NCBI RefSeq assembly: GCF_002973525.1
Contig: NZ_PVEN01000006.1
Location: forward strand, 186,001-250,000
Length of the DNA stretch: 64,000 nucleotides
Direction: 5' to 3'
From: Paraburkholderia sp. BL21I4N1
Lineage (GTDB): Bacteria > Pseudomonadota > Gammaproteobacteria > Burkholderiales > Burkholderiaceae
The notes under the pieces: model-generated
Told to the model about the DNA's origin: nothing
Seen by the model: only the letters and a program-made list of their open reading frames with translations
Databases searched by the model: none
Shown: piece by piece, positions 44,434-53,492 of the stretch
Layout: the number at the start of each line of letters is the position of its first letter
Position numbering within the stretch: the first letter of the stretch is position 1
Program-made: the position numbers and the translations under genes

Positions 44434-44823
44434 GTCACGGCAAGGACGATCGGCGGCCAATGAAATTTGGCCGCCGGTCGCCCCCCAACCTCGCGCATGA
44501 GATTGCCGCGCCTTTAGCACGGGTGCCTCGATCAACGAAGCGCAGCGAACACCCGCCGATTCAAATCTGAATGCGCAAAACTGTAGTGCGCGAACCGGCA
44601 GGCATCGCCGAAGGGCGCGCGCCTGCTCGGCGTTCCGCGCACAACACAGCACCCACACCGCCGCCGGTCACTGAGAATCGCTTTGCTGTCTCCCCTTTTT
44701 TCTAATACCGTTGTACTCACAACGGCATCCAAATTGCTGTATGAAATCCGTTGGATCGCGATGCCTCGGAGTTCGACGCTTCGCTAGCCTGCATTGACCT
44801 TTCAATGGAGTCGACAGAACGTC
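44434..44823. other. Promoter region of paoABC with inverted repeat and terminator
   Basis: This 390-bp region has a perfect 10-bp hairpin stem at 44451-44476 (cggcggccaa / ttggccgccg), probably ending the CsbD-like gene though without a T-run. A perfect 7-bp inverted repeat ccgttgtactcacaacgg lies at 44708-44725, with another ccgttgg half-site about 25 bp on. The latter pair looks like an operator for the pao operon; the regulator is not in the window. Confidence 0.45.
44708..44755. promoter_or_regulatory. Inverted-repeat operator candidate upstream of paoABC
   Basis: The sequence ccgttgtactcacaacgg is a perfect inverted repeat with a 4-bp centre. A third half-site ccgttgg begins at about 44748. 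It lies 70-115 bp before paoA. Function is inferred from symmetry and position. Confidence 0.4.
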
Positions 44824-45594
44824 ATGCCCACGCATACCGATCATCCGGATTCGAGCGACGTACCCGCCGCCACGCCCCATCAACCTTCACGCCGCCGCTT
44901 TCTGCAAACCGCCGCCGCTGCCGCGACGGTCGGCGCGGCACCGCATCTGCACGCGCAGACCCAAACGCCGGCCGCACCGCCCGCGCCGGTCCGGCAACCC
45001 GTGCCGCCGCGTCCGGTCACGTTGACCGTCAACGGCCGGCCTTACACGCTGCAACTCGAGCCGCGCGTGACTTTGCTCGACGCGCTGCGCGAATACGCGG
45101 GCCTGATGGGCACGAAGAAAGGCTGCGACCGCGGGCAATGCGGCGCCTGCACGGTGCTCGCCGACGGCCGCCGCATCAACGCCTGTTTGACGCTCGCGGT
45201 CATGCACGAAGGCGAGCAGATCACGACCGTCGAAGGACTCGCCAGCAACGGCGTTTTGAGTCCGATGCAACGCGCGTTCATCGAACACGACGCGTTTCAG
45301 TGCGGCTACTGTACGCCCGGGCAGTTGTGTTCCGCGACTGCCCTGCTGAACGAATTCCGCGGCGGCACGGCCAGCACCGTCACCGCCGACGTGCGCAGCC
45401 GCCCCGCGCAACTGTCCGAGGCTGAAATCCGCGAACGCATGAGCGGCAATATCTGCCGCTGCGGCGCCTACGCGAACATCGTCGCCGCCGTACGCGCGGT
45501 ACACGAGGGCGGCGGCCAGCCCGGCAACGCGGCCGCCGGCCAGTTGCAAGGTCAGCAAGGCGAGGCGCAAGACAGCGCCCAGCGCAACGCGTAA
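44824..45594 (+). CDS. paoA: Periplasmic aldehyde oxidoreductase Fe-S subunit PaoA
   Basis: This is a 256-aa subunit with an N-terminal Tat signal (PSRRRFLQTAAAAATVG, about 21-37) for periplasmic export with its partners. Two [2Fe-2S] clusters: a plant-type ferredoxin set (GCDRGQCGACTVLADG) and the four-helix set (CGYCTPGQ, CRCGAY). The C-terminal tail is low-complexity. ATG 44824 gives the Tat signal at the right distance. It is the first gene of paoABC; gaps to paoB are 13 bp. Confidence 0.95.
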   Translation: MPTHTDHPDSSDVPAATPHQPSRRRFLQTAAAAATVGAAPHLHAQTQTPAAPPAPVRQPVPPRPVTLTVNGRPYTLQLEPRVTLLDALREYAGLMGTKKGCDRGQCGACTVLADGRRINACLTLAVMHEGEQITTVEGLASNGVLSPMQRAFIEHDAFQCGYCTPGQLCSATALLNEFRGGTASTVTADVRSRPAQLSEAEIRERMSGNICRCGAYANIVAAVRAVHEGGGQPGNAAAGQLQGQQGEAQDSAQRNA

Positions 45595-45607
45595 CGGAGC
45601 GACCAGC

Positions 45608-46609
45608 ATGGATGCGATCTCTTACGAACGCGCCGGCGACGTCGCCGGCGCCGTGCGCGCGGCGCAGCAGCCGGGTGCGGTGTTTATCGGCGGCGACACC
45701 AATCTGCTCGATCTGATGAAGGGCGGTGTGGCGCGGCCGCTGCGGCTGATCGATATCACGCATATCGGCGGACTCGACACGGTCACGACGCAACCCGGTG
45801 GCGGCATTCGCATCGGCGCGCTGGTGCGCAATAGCGACGCGGCCAATCACGCGGTGGTGCGCGAGCAATACCCGTTGCTTTCGCAAGCATTGCTGGCGGG
45901 CGCGTCGTCGCAATTGCGCAATATGGCGACCGTTGGCGGCAATCTGCTGCAGCGTACCCGCTGCGGTTACTTTTACGACATCGCCTTCACGCAGTGCAAC
46001 AAGCGCATGCCAGGCAGCGGCTGCGCGGCGCTCGAAGGCCTGAACCGCACGCACGCGATTCTCGGTACGAGCGCGCAGTGCATTGCCGTGAATCCGTCCG
46101 ACATGAGCGTGGCGCTCGCGGCGCTCGATGCCGTGGTTCGCGTCAGCGGTCCCGCCGGCGAACGCGTGATTCCGTTCGCCGAGTTTCATCGGCTGCCGGG
46201 CGATCGCCCCGACGTCGACACGACCTTGCAGCCCGGCGAATTGATCACCGCCGTCGATCTGCCGCCGCCGCTCTTCAGCAGCCACGCGCATTATCTGAAA
46301 GTGCGTGACCGCGCCAGTTACGCATTCGCGCTGATCTCCGTGGCGGCCGCTTTGCAGATGGACGGCGATCGGGTGAGCACCGCGCGTATCGCGTTGGGCG
46401 GCGTCGCGCACAAACCGTGGCGCGCGAGTGCGGCCGAACAGATGCTCAACGGTCAGACGCTCACGCAGGACACGCTGCGCAACGCGGCCGCCGCCGCATT
46501 ACGCGACGCACGTCCGCAGCGCGACAATCGCTTCAAGGTGCAGCTCGCGCAGCGCGCGATCGTGCGTGCCGTGAACCAGGCCGCCGGCCTTGCGGGAGGT
46601 GTCGTATGA
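45608..46609 (+). CDS. paoB: Aldehyde oxidoreductase FAD subunit PaoB
   Basis: This is a 333-aa FAD-binding subunit of the xanthine dehydrogenase family. FAD motifs VFIGGDTNLLDLMKGG and ATVGGNLLQ are present. The extra [4Fe-4S] cluster typical of PaoB is supported by cysteines at 119, 130 and 139 in the insertion RCGYFYD...QCNKRMPGSGC. The gene overlaps paoC by 4 bp (ATGA). Confidence 0.94.
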   Translation: MDAISYERAGDVAGAVRAAQQPGAVFIGGDTNLLDLMKGGVARPLRLIDITHIGGLDTVTTQPGGGIRIGALVRNSDAANHAVVREQYPLLSQALLAGASSQLRNMATVGGNLLQRTRCGYFYDIAFTQCNKRMPGSGCAALEGLNRTHAILGTSAQCIAVNPSDMSVALAALDAVVRVSGPAGERVIPFAEFHRLPGDRPDVDTTLQPGELITAVDLPPPLFSSHAHYLKVRDRASYAFALISVAAALQMDGDRVSTARIALGGVAHKPWRASAAEQMLNGQTLTQDTLRNAAAAALRDARPQRDNRFKVQLAQRAIVRAVNQAAGLAGGVV

Positions 46610-48828
46610 CTCTGATCGGACAACCGGTCGACCGCATCGACGGTCTGCTCAAAGTGACCGGCGAAGCGCGCTACGCCGCCGAATTCCCCGAAGCGCGTCT
46701 CGCGCATGCGGTGCTCGTGACCAGCACGATTGCGCGCGGCACGATTGCGTCGATCGACGCGAGCCGCGCGCAGGCGCTGCCCGGTGTGCTACTGGTGATG
46801 ACGCATCAGAACGCGCCGCGTCTGCCGAACGGCGGCAAACCGGCGCTCGCGCCGCCGGCGGGCCGGCGTCTTTCGCTGCTACAGGACAACGAGGTCCACT
46901 ACAGCAACGAGCCGGTCGCGGTAGTGGTCGCGGACACGCTCGAACATGCCACCGATGCCGCGCGCCAGTTACGTATCACCTACCAAAGCAGCGCGGCGAG
47001 CGTGGACTTCACGCAGGCGAAACCGAACGCGCATGCACCGGATCGGCCGCAAGGCAGGCAGACCGATACGCAACGCGGCAGTTTCGACGACGGCATGCGC
47101 AGCGGCGCCGTGCAGGTGGACGCGACCTACACCACGCCGATCGAGCATCACAACCCGATGGAGCCGCACGCCACGATGGCGCGCTGGGACGGTCCGCAGC
47201 TCACGCTGTACGACGCGACGCAGGGAGTCAGCAGCGCGGCGCAGGCCATCGCCAAAACGTTCGGCATGTCGCCCGCCGACGTGCGCGTGATTTCGCCGTT
47301 TGTAGGCGGCGGCTTTGGTTGCAAGGGCTCGTCGTGGTCGCATGTGTCCTTGTGCGCGATGGCCGCGCGGCAGACCGGCCGGCCGGTGCGGCTCGCGCTC
47401 GAACGGCCGCAAATGTTCGGCCCGGTCGGCGCGCGGCCGCATACGGAGCAGCGCTTCATTCTGGCCGCGCGCCACGACGGCGCGCTGACCGCCATGCGTC
47501 ACGACAGCATGTCGAATACTTCCGTGATCGAAGACTGGACCGAGACCTGTTGCATGGTCACGCGCATGCTGTACGCGGTGCCCAACCAGGTGACCACGCA
47601 CCGGATCGTGCCGCTCAATCTCGGCACGCCGACCTTCATGCGCGCACCGGGCGAGACCACCGGTTCGTTCGCGCTCGAATCGGCCATGGACGAACTCGCA
47701 GCCGCGCTGAAGATGGATCCGCTCGCGCTGCGTCTGAAGAATTACGCCGAGGCCGATCCGCAGGAAAACAAGCCATGGTCGGGCAAGTCGTTGCGCGAGT
47801 GCTATCAGATCGGCGCGCAAAAATTCGGCTGGTCGCGGCGCAACGCCGCGCCGCGCTCCATGCGCGACGGCAACACCCTGATCGGCCTCGGCATGGCGAC
47901 CGCGACCTATCCGGCCAACCGCAGCGAAGCGGCGGCCATTGCGCGAATTCTGCCGGATGGCACCGCAATGGTGGCCTCCGGCACGCAAGATCTCGGCACC
48001 GGCACCTACACCGTGATGACCCAGGTCGCCGCCGATGCGCTCGGCTTCGCGCCCGAGCACATCCACTTCGCGCTCGGCGATTCCTCGCTGCCGCGTGCGC
48101 CGGTGTCGGGCGGTTCGCAATCGGCGGCGAGCGTGTCGCCGGCCGTGCGCGACGCGGCCAACCAGGCGCGCAGCCAGTTGATCACGCTGGCGCTCGCCGA
48201 CGAGGCTTCCCCCGTGTTCGGTATCGCGCTCGAGAACATCACGGTGATCGACGGCTGGGTGACGAGCCGTTCGCAACCGGGCAAACGCGATCCGGCGGCC
48301 GCGATCATCGCGCGGTCGGGCGGCAAGCCGATCGAAGCGACTTCGACCGTCAAACCCGGCGACGAAAAGCAGAAGTACTCGTTCCACTCGTTCGGTGCGG
48401 TATTCGTCGAGGTGCACGTCGACGCCGACTTGGGCACGATTCGCGTGCCGCGCGTCGTGGCCGCTTACGACGTGGGCCGCGTGCTGAATCTGAAGACGGC
48501 GCGCAGTCAGTTGATGGGCGGCATCGTCTGGGGAATCGGCGCGGCGCTGCAGGAGGAAACCCTGCTCGATACGCGCCATGGACGCTTCACCAACGCGAAT
48601 CTCGCCGAGTATCACGTGCCGGTGAATGCGGACATCGGTTCGCTCGACATTACGTTTATCGATCGGCCCGATCCGTACATCAACTCGCTCGGCGTGCGCG
48701 GCATCGGCGAGATCGGGATTACCGGCGTGCCGGCCGCGATCGCGAACGCGGTGTATCACGCGACAGGGGTACGGGTACGTGATTTGCCGGTGACGCTCGA
48801 TAAGGTGATGGGGGCGATGCCGGTGTGA
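46606..48828 (+). CDS. paoC: Aldehyde oxidoreductase molybdenum subunit PaoC
   Basis: This 740-aa Mo-pterin subunit oxidises aldehydes to acids with the PaoA/PaoB chain carrying electrons. Motifs include VGGGFGCKGSSWSH for the cofactor, MRAPGETTGSFALES, and the active-site Glu in RGIGEIGITGVPAAI (about E702). In the E. coli homologue the cofactor is molybdopterin cytosine dinucleotide. ATG 46606 overlaps the paoB stop. No Tat signal, consistent with hitch-hiking export on PaoA. Confidence 0.95.
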   Translation: MTLIGQPVDRIDGLLKVTGEARYAAEFPEARLAHAVLVTSTIARGTIASIDASRAQALPGVLLVMTHQNAPRLPNGGKPALAPPAGRRLSLLQDNEVHYSNEPVAVVVADTLEHATDAARQLRITYQSSAASVDFTQAKPNAHAPDRPQGRQTDTQRGSFDDGMRSGAVQVDATYTTPIEHHNPMEPHATMARWDGPQLTLYDATQGVSSAAQAIAKTFGMSPADVRVISPFVGGGFGCKGSSWSHVSLCAMAARQTGRPVRLALERPQMFGPVGARPHTEQRFILAARHDGALTAMRHDSMSNTSVIEDWTETCCMVTRMLYAVPNQVTTHRIVPLNLGTPTFMRAPGETTGSFALESAMDELAAALKMDPLALRLKNYAEADPQENKPWSGKSLRECYQIGAQKFGWSRRNAAPRSMRDGNTLIGLGMATATYPANRSEAAAIARILPDGTAMVASGTQDLGTGTYTVMTQVAADALGFAPEHIHFALGDSSLPRAPVSGGSQSAASVSPAVRDAANQARSQLITLALADEASPVFGIALENITVIDGWVTSRSQPGKRDPAAAIIARSGGKPIEATSTVKPGDEKQKYSFHSFGAVFVEVHVDADLGTIRVPRVVAAYDVGRVLNLKTARSQLMGGIVWGIGAALQEETLLDTRHGRFTNANLAEYHVPVNADIGSLDITFIDRPDPYINSLGVRGIGEIGITGVPAAIANAVYHATGVRVRDLPVTLDKVMGAMPV

Positions 48829-49022
48829 GAAAGGCACGCTCGTTGGCCGAACACGTTTCGTCGTGAGGCGATGAAAGCGTGGCCGCGTGACCTCGAGAAG
48901 CAGCAACCTTCGACGAAAGCGATGTGAATTTAGACGGCAAGCGCCGGGCGTCTGCATTGGCGCTTGCCTGTGTCTGGGTTGCATCGCACAATCGGTCTCA
49001 TTCTTTCTACCGGTGCCCGCCC

Positions 49023-49610
49023 ATGGCTTACGCCTCACTTGCCACTGGCGTGTTGCTCGCCGCCGGCTTCGGCTCCCGTTTCGATCCCGAGGGCCTCCAC
49101 AACAAACTTTTAGCGCGCATGCCCGACGGCACGCCGGTCGCGCATGAAGCCGCGCATCGGCTGCTGCGCGTAGTGACGCGCGTGCTCGCGGTGGTGCGGC
49201 CGGGCTCGGACGCGCTCGCGCGGCTGCTGAACGACGCCGGTTGCGACGTGGTGTTCGCCGCCAACGCCGAGCGCGGCATGGGCGCGAGCCTCGCCGCCGG
49301 CATCGAAGCCAGCGACGACGCCGAAGGCTGGATCGTCGCACTGGCGGATATGCCGCGCATCGCCACCGCCACGATCGAGGCCGTCGCCCATTCGCTCGAT
49401 GGCGGGGCGTCGCTGGTCGCACCGTTTTACCAGGGGCAGCGGGGGCATCCGGTGGGTTTCGGGATCGAACATCGCGAGGCGTTGCTGACGCTCGACGGCG
49501 ATACCGGCGCGCGCGCTTTGCTGATGTCGCAACGAGTGACGCGGCTGGATGTCGACGATCCGGGCATTTTGCGGGACGTGGATACGCCGGAAGATCTGCT
49601 CAAGGTCTAG
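49023..49610 (+). CDS. mocA: Molybdenum cofactor cytidylyltransferase (MocA-like)
   Basis: This is a 195-aa nucleotidyltransferase of the MobA/MocA group, which makes molybdopterin cytosine dinucleotide from CTP. The N-terminal LLAAGFGSRFDPEG (about residues 11-24) is the nucleotide loop, with ADMPRIATAT and the RGHPVGFG segment typical of MocA. Position right after paoABC, which needs the MCD cofactor, supports MocA over MobA. A start further upstream (48924) is open but ATG 49023 fits the family. No XdhC/PaoD chaperone is present. Confidence 0.87.
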   Translation: MAYASLATGVLLAAGFGSRFDPEGLHNKLLARMPDGTPVAHEAAHRLLRVVTRVLAVVRPGSDALARLLNDAGCDVVFAANAERGMGASLAAGIEASDDAEGWIVALADMPRIATATIEAVAHSLDGGASLVAPFYQGQRGHPVGFGIEHREALLTLDGDTGARALLMSQRVTRLDVDDPGILRDVDTPEDLLKV

Positions 49611-49640
49611 CGGCTTGATCTCTGCGGCGGTTTAGGCGGA

Positions 49641-49660
49641 TACTGTATATTTATACAGTA
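49641..49660. promoter_or_regulatory. LexA (SOS) box upstream of the UdgX-type gene
   Basis: The sequence tactgtatatttatacagta has one mismatch to the E. coli 20-bp LexA consensus and keeps CTGT-n8-ACAG exactly. It ends 10 bp before the start codon of the UdgX fusion, so LexA binding would block transcription start. Confidence 0.9.
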
Positions 49661-49670
49661 TTTTGCCGGC

Positions 49671-51152
49671 ATGAACCGCATTCCAATCGAACCGTTTTTT
49701 GCCGCATGGCGTCGCGAGGCGCGAGCCCTGCTGCGGCAGCAGATCGAGCCGACGCAGATCGAGTGGGTCGAGCTGGAGGGCGATCGTTTGGACGCGGGGC
49801 AAGAGACGTTGCGACCAGCGGCGGTTGGTGCGGCAGACGTGACGGCCACAGCGGCCACCTCGGCGACTCCGGCCGCCACCGCTCCGCCCGCCATCCCACG
49901 CGAATTGCTTGTGCGGCTAAAAGCGGCCGCCTGCTACCGCGCCCCCGACCGCTGGGCGTTTCTCTACCGCATTCTCTGGCGCTGGACTCACGGCGAGCGT
50001 CAGGCCATTGCCCTCGACGATCCCGACGGCGCTCAACTCGCACAACGCATCGAGTCGGTCGATCACGAATCCGAAGACCTGGTGGCCCTCACGCTATTCC
50101 GGCGGCGCGATCCGTCGATGGGGCCGCCGGAGTTCGTCGGCTGGTACGAGCCGCATCACGATCTGCTGGAACGCGCCGCTGCGTATTTCGGCAAGCGTAT
50201 GGGCGACTCCACGTGGATGCTGGCCACGCCGCAGGGCGCGGCGTTCTGGAACGGAATGCTACTGCGGATCGGCCGCCCGGCCACCGAGGACAGCACGCAC
50301 GCCCTTCACGCCTTAGCCGCCAGCGCCATGACCGGCGAGGCGATCACCAGCGAACCCACCGAGGCGCTGTGGCTCGCCTATTACGCCAGCGCCTTCAACG
50401 CCGAACCGGCGCCCGTGCCGTTGCGCTACTGGCGCATGCCGGCCGCCGGCCCACCGTTGCCCGCACGCCTCGCGCGCGAGCGCAGCCGTCTCGGCGCGCA
50501 GCGTGCCGCCGTTACCGTGCCGGAGAGGCCGCCCGTCGAATATTCAGCGGTGACGCCGCCGTTGCGCGAGCCCACCGGACCGCTCGCTACCTGCCGTCGC
50601 TGCGCGCTGTGGCGCAACGCGAAACAGGCGGTCGCGGGTGCCGGACCCGATCGGGCGGCGCTCATGGTGGTCGGCGAACAGCCCGGCGAGGATGAGAACC
50701 AGCACGGCGAGCCGCTCACCGGACCGGCCGGTCAGTTGCTGGACACCGTGCTCGCGCGCGCCGGTCTCGAACGGTCGGCGCTGTACCTGACCTATGCGGT
50801 CAAACATTACAAGTGGGAAACGCTCGACCAGCAGCGCATTCATCGCACGCCCGCGCCGCGCGAGGTCGAGGCTTGCCAGTACTGGCTGGAACGGGAGCTG
50901 GCGCAGGTCGCGCCGCGCGTGGTCGTGACGCTCGGCGCGACCGCGCTGAAGGCGCTGACCGGCGCGCATGTCAATCTGTCGGAATACCTCGGGCAGACCA
51001 TTGCGCGCGACGGGCGCCTGATCGTGCCGACGTGGCATCCGTCGTACGCCCTGAGAACGGCCGATACCCGCTTGCGCGAGGATATCGTCGCGACCATCGT
51101 GAGCGCGTTCAGGCGTGCGGTGGAATTGACGGGCCCAGAGACCCGACGGTGA
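49671..51152 (+). CDS. UdgX-type uracil-DNA glycosylase fused to a TIGR03915/DUF4130 domain
   Basis: This 493-aa fusion has an N-terminal TIGR03915/DUF4130-type DNA-metabolism domain (WRREARALLRQQ to residue about 230). After a linker comes a family-4-type uracil-DNA glycosylase domain with Cys308-x2-Cys311, GEQPGEDEN (335-343), and WHPSYAL (455-461). The loop QQRIHRTP holds His391, the residue that forms a covalent bond with the abasic sugar in UdgX. It is directly under a near-consensus LexA box with no clear SD, so it should be DNA-damage inducible. The usual radical SAM partner of this family is not adjacent. Confidence 0.9.
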   Translation: MNRIPIEPFFAAWRREARALLRQQIEPTQIEWVELEGDRLDAGQETLRPAAVGAADVTATAATSATPAATAPPAIPRELLVRLKAAACYRAPDRWAFLYRILWRWTHGERQAIALDDPDGAQLAQRIESVDHESEDLVALTLFRRRDPSMGPPEFVGWYEPHHDLLERAAAYFGKRMGDSTWMLATPQGAAFWNGMLLRIGRPATEDSTHALHALAASAMTGEAITSEPTEALWLAYYASAFNAEPAPVPLRYWRMPAAGPPLPARLARERSRLGAQRAAVTVPERPPVEYSAVTPPLREPTGPLATCRRCALWRNAKQAVAGAGPDRAALMVVGEQPGEDENQHGEPLTGPAGQLLDTVLARAGLERSALYLTYAVKHYKWETLDQQRIHRTPAPREVEACQYWLERELAQVAPRVVVTLGATALKALTGAHVNLSEYLGQTIARDGRLIVPTWHPSYALRTADTRLREDIVATIVSAFRRAVELTGPETRR

Positions 51153-51324
51153 GCCTTTGCGGGAAACATGCAACGTGCAGGCACGTCGCTTGCACATCCC
51201 ACAACGGCCGCGCAAATCGCGCTGTTTCCGCCTAAGCTGATGAGACGCCGCGATTTCCACGCCGCGCCAGCGCCACGCCAGCGCCCCACACAGGGCAGGC
51301 GTCCCTGAAACCACCACACGTCCC

Positions 51325-52029
51325 ATGAGCGAAACCAGCCCGCGTCTGTTCATCGTCTCGCCCCATTTCGACGACGCCGTCTTCAGTTGCGGCGAACTCC
51401 TCGCCGCGCATCCCGACACGGCGATCTGCACGGTCTTCGCCGCGCCGCCCGAGCAGGAGATGCAAACGGAATGGGATGAAAAATCGGGCTTCACGGGCGC
51501 CTTTCAGGCCATCCACGCGCGCACGCGCGAAGACAACCTCGCACTGGAAATACTCGACGCGATTCCGCTGCGCATGCCGTTCCGCGACGGCCAGTACCGC
51601 GACTCGCCGTCCATCAGCAAACTGGCCGCGGCGCTGGAAGAGACCATTTACCGAACCACGGCGAACACCTTGCTGATGCCTCTCGGTCTGCATCACGACG
51701 ACCACGTGCGGGTTTTCGAAGCCTGCTGCGAAATCCTGCCGCGGCTGTCGCATCTGGAATGGTTCGGTTATGAGGAAGCGATTCACCGGCGCACGCCCGG
51801 CGTCGTGCAGGCGCGCCTCGCCGATCTCGTGCAGCGCGGTGTGGTCGCCACACCGGCCCAGCCGAGCGCGGGCCACACGATCGACGCCCAGCGTCGCGCG
51901 CAACTCAAACGCGAGGCGGTCAATGCGTATGGAAGCCAGTTGCAGGCGTTCGGCGCAGGCAATTACGACGACGTCTTCGCCGCCGAACGCTATTGGCAAC
52001 TGAGCGTGGGGCGTCGGACGAGAAAGTAA
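51325..52029 (+). CDS. PIG-L-family deacetylase
   Basis: This 234-aa protein carries the PIG-L zinc motif PHFDDAVFSCG (about residues 12-22) and the second motif HHDDHVR. The family removes acetyl groups from GlcNAc-type or related substrates (LmbE-like). It starts MSETSPRLFIVSPHFDD at ATG 51325. No sugar-pathway genes are adjacent. Substrate unknown. Confidence 0.9.
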   Translation: MSETSPRLFIVSPHFDDAVFSCGELLAAHPDTAICTVFAAPPEQEMQTEWDEKSGFTGAFQAIHARTREDNLALEILDAIPLRMPFRDGQYRDSPSISKLAAALEETIYRTTANTLLMPLGLHHDDHVRVFEACCEILPRLSHLEWFGYEEAIHRRTPGVVQARLADLVQRGVVATPAQPSAGHTIDAQRRAQLKREAVNAYGSQLQAFGAGNYDDVFAAERYWQLSVGRRTRK

Positions 52030-52168
52030 GCGGACAAGCCGTCGTGCGAACGGCTAGGCTTGAAGAGGAAGGAGCAGCCGGCGCGAGGTGCGGCCGCGGT
52101 TGAAGGTTGAACGTCTCGACCGCGAGCCGTTAGCCGGCCTGCACATCGCTCAACCATGAGGTGAAGCC

Positions 52169-52321
52169 ATGAGCTACGACATGCATACCAGTCCGATTCC
52201 CGATCCCAATGCCGATCCGAATCGCGACCCGGAAGCCGATCCGCTGGTGCCACCGTCGCCCGGCCATCACCCCGAGGAGCCGCAGCGGCCCGACGGGCCG
52301 CCGGACAAAGATCCGGTGTAG
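52169..52321 (+). CDS. Small proline- and aspartate-rich protein, 50 aa
   Basis: The frame has a gaggtgaag SD before ATG 52169 and reads MSYDMHTSPIPDPNADPNRD, continuing with more DP and PP pairs to DKDPV. Repeated P-D-P-N-A-D-P patterns make it intrinsically disordered. Codon use is normal. Length and composition are consistent with a real small protein, but I recognise no family. Confidence 0.5.
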   Translation: MSYDMHTSPIPDPNADPNRDPEADPLVPPSPGHHPEEPQRPDGPPDKDPV

Positions 52322-52395
52322 AAACCGCGTGGCCGACGGCGCGACGTCGCACCAGCGAGGAAGCCGCCGCGCGCGAAAAGCGGCGGCGGCCCGAA

Positions 52396-53463
52396 TCAGC
52401 CCATCAGCTCGGTAAAACCCTGCAACAGACGATCGATATCGGCGGCGTGAATATTGCCCATCGTCGAAATGCGGAACAGTTCGGCCGACAGCCCGCCTTG
52501 CCCCGCATAGATGACGAAACCGCGCGCCTTCAGCGCATCGTGCAATTGCGGATACGCAATGCCCTTCGGCAAGCGATACGCGCGCAGCACCACCGACGAC
52601 TGCTCCGGCGGCAACACGCTGTCCATGCCGCGCTCCGCCAGCCCGACCCGCGCCTGCTCCGCGAGCGCCGCGTAGCGTGCGTGACGCGCGCGCCAGCCGC
52701 CTTCGTCGGCGAGTTCGCGCAGCGCTTCGACGAGCGCGTAATACGCGTGCACCGAAGGCGTGAACGGCGTATTGCGCTGGTCCTGCAAACGCGCGAGACG
52801 GCCGAGGTCCAGGTAGTACGTGCGGCTCGCCGCCTGTTCGAGCGCCGCGCGCCGCACCAGCACGAACGACGCGCCCGGCACGCCATGCAGACATTTATTC
52901 GCCGTGGCGGCGACCGCGTCGAGACTGCTGTCGGCGAAATCGATCGCTTCCGCGCCGAAGCTGCTGACGCCATCCACCAGCAGACGCAGGCCGCGTTCGC
53001 GGCACAAGGCGCCGAGCGCCGTCAGATCGTTCAGGCGGCCGGTGGTCGTCTCGTGATGAATCACGGCGAGGTGCGTGAACGCCTTGTCGGCATCGAGACG
53101 TTCCGCGATCTTCGCCAGATCAGGCGCCTGCATCCATTCGTGTTTCAACGACTCGTGCGCAATGCCGTACTGCGTCGCGATCTGCGAAATACGCTCGCCG
53201 TACACGCCGTTTTCCACCACCAGCAGCTTGCCGTTTTTCGGCACCAGCGCCGCGGTCATGCTTTCCACGGCAGCCGTGCCGGAGCCGGTCATCAGCACCG
53301 CTTGCCACTCGCTGGCGTCGAGGCCGTACAGATCGACCAGACGCGTGCGCGCCTCTTCCTGCAAGTCGAAAAACTCGCTTTCGCGATGGCACAGATCCGT
53401 CTGCAACAGGCTGTTGCGGACACGTTCGGTGAGCGTCACCGGGCCGGGATTGAGTAGCAGCAT
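52396..53463 (-). CDS. phnW: 2-aminoethylphosphonate:pyruvate transaminase
   Basis: This is a 355-aa PLP aminotransferase of the AEP transaminase family interconverting 2-aminoethylphosphonate with phosphonoacetaldehyde, using alanine and pyruvate. The PLP lysine is in ATANKCLHGVPG (about K190), with Asp164 in VDGVSSFG and the substrate end LLLNPGPVTLT at the start. In this operon it would make AEP, the last step of the biosynthetic route. It follows the decarboxylase gene after about 29 bp on the same strand. Confidence 0.94.
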   Translation of the reverse strand: MLLLNPGPVTLTERVRNSLLQTDLCHRESEFFDLQEEARTRLVDLYGLDASEWQAVLMTGSGTAAVESMTAALVPKNGKLLVVENGVYGERISQIATQYGIAHESLKHEWMQAPDLAKIAERLDADKAFTHLAVIHHETTTGRLNDLTALGALCRERGLRLLVDGVSSFGAEAIDFADSSLDAVAATANKCLHGVPGASFVLVRRAALEQAASRTYYLDLGRLARLQDQRNTPFTPSVHAYYALVEALRELADEGGWRARHARYAALAEQARVGLAERGMDSVLPPEQSSVVLRAYRLPKGIAYPQLHDALKARGFVIYAGQGGLSAELFRISTMGNIHAADIDRLLQGFTELMG

Positions 53464-53492
53464 GAGCGTTCCTGGACAGGTACTTGGGTACG

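Noticed and set aside
46969..49422. Long open frame (about 817 codons) antisense to paoC and mocA
   Set aside because: It crosses three real gene boundaries and reads as a low-complexity Arg/His-rich shadow.
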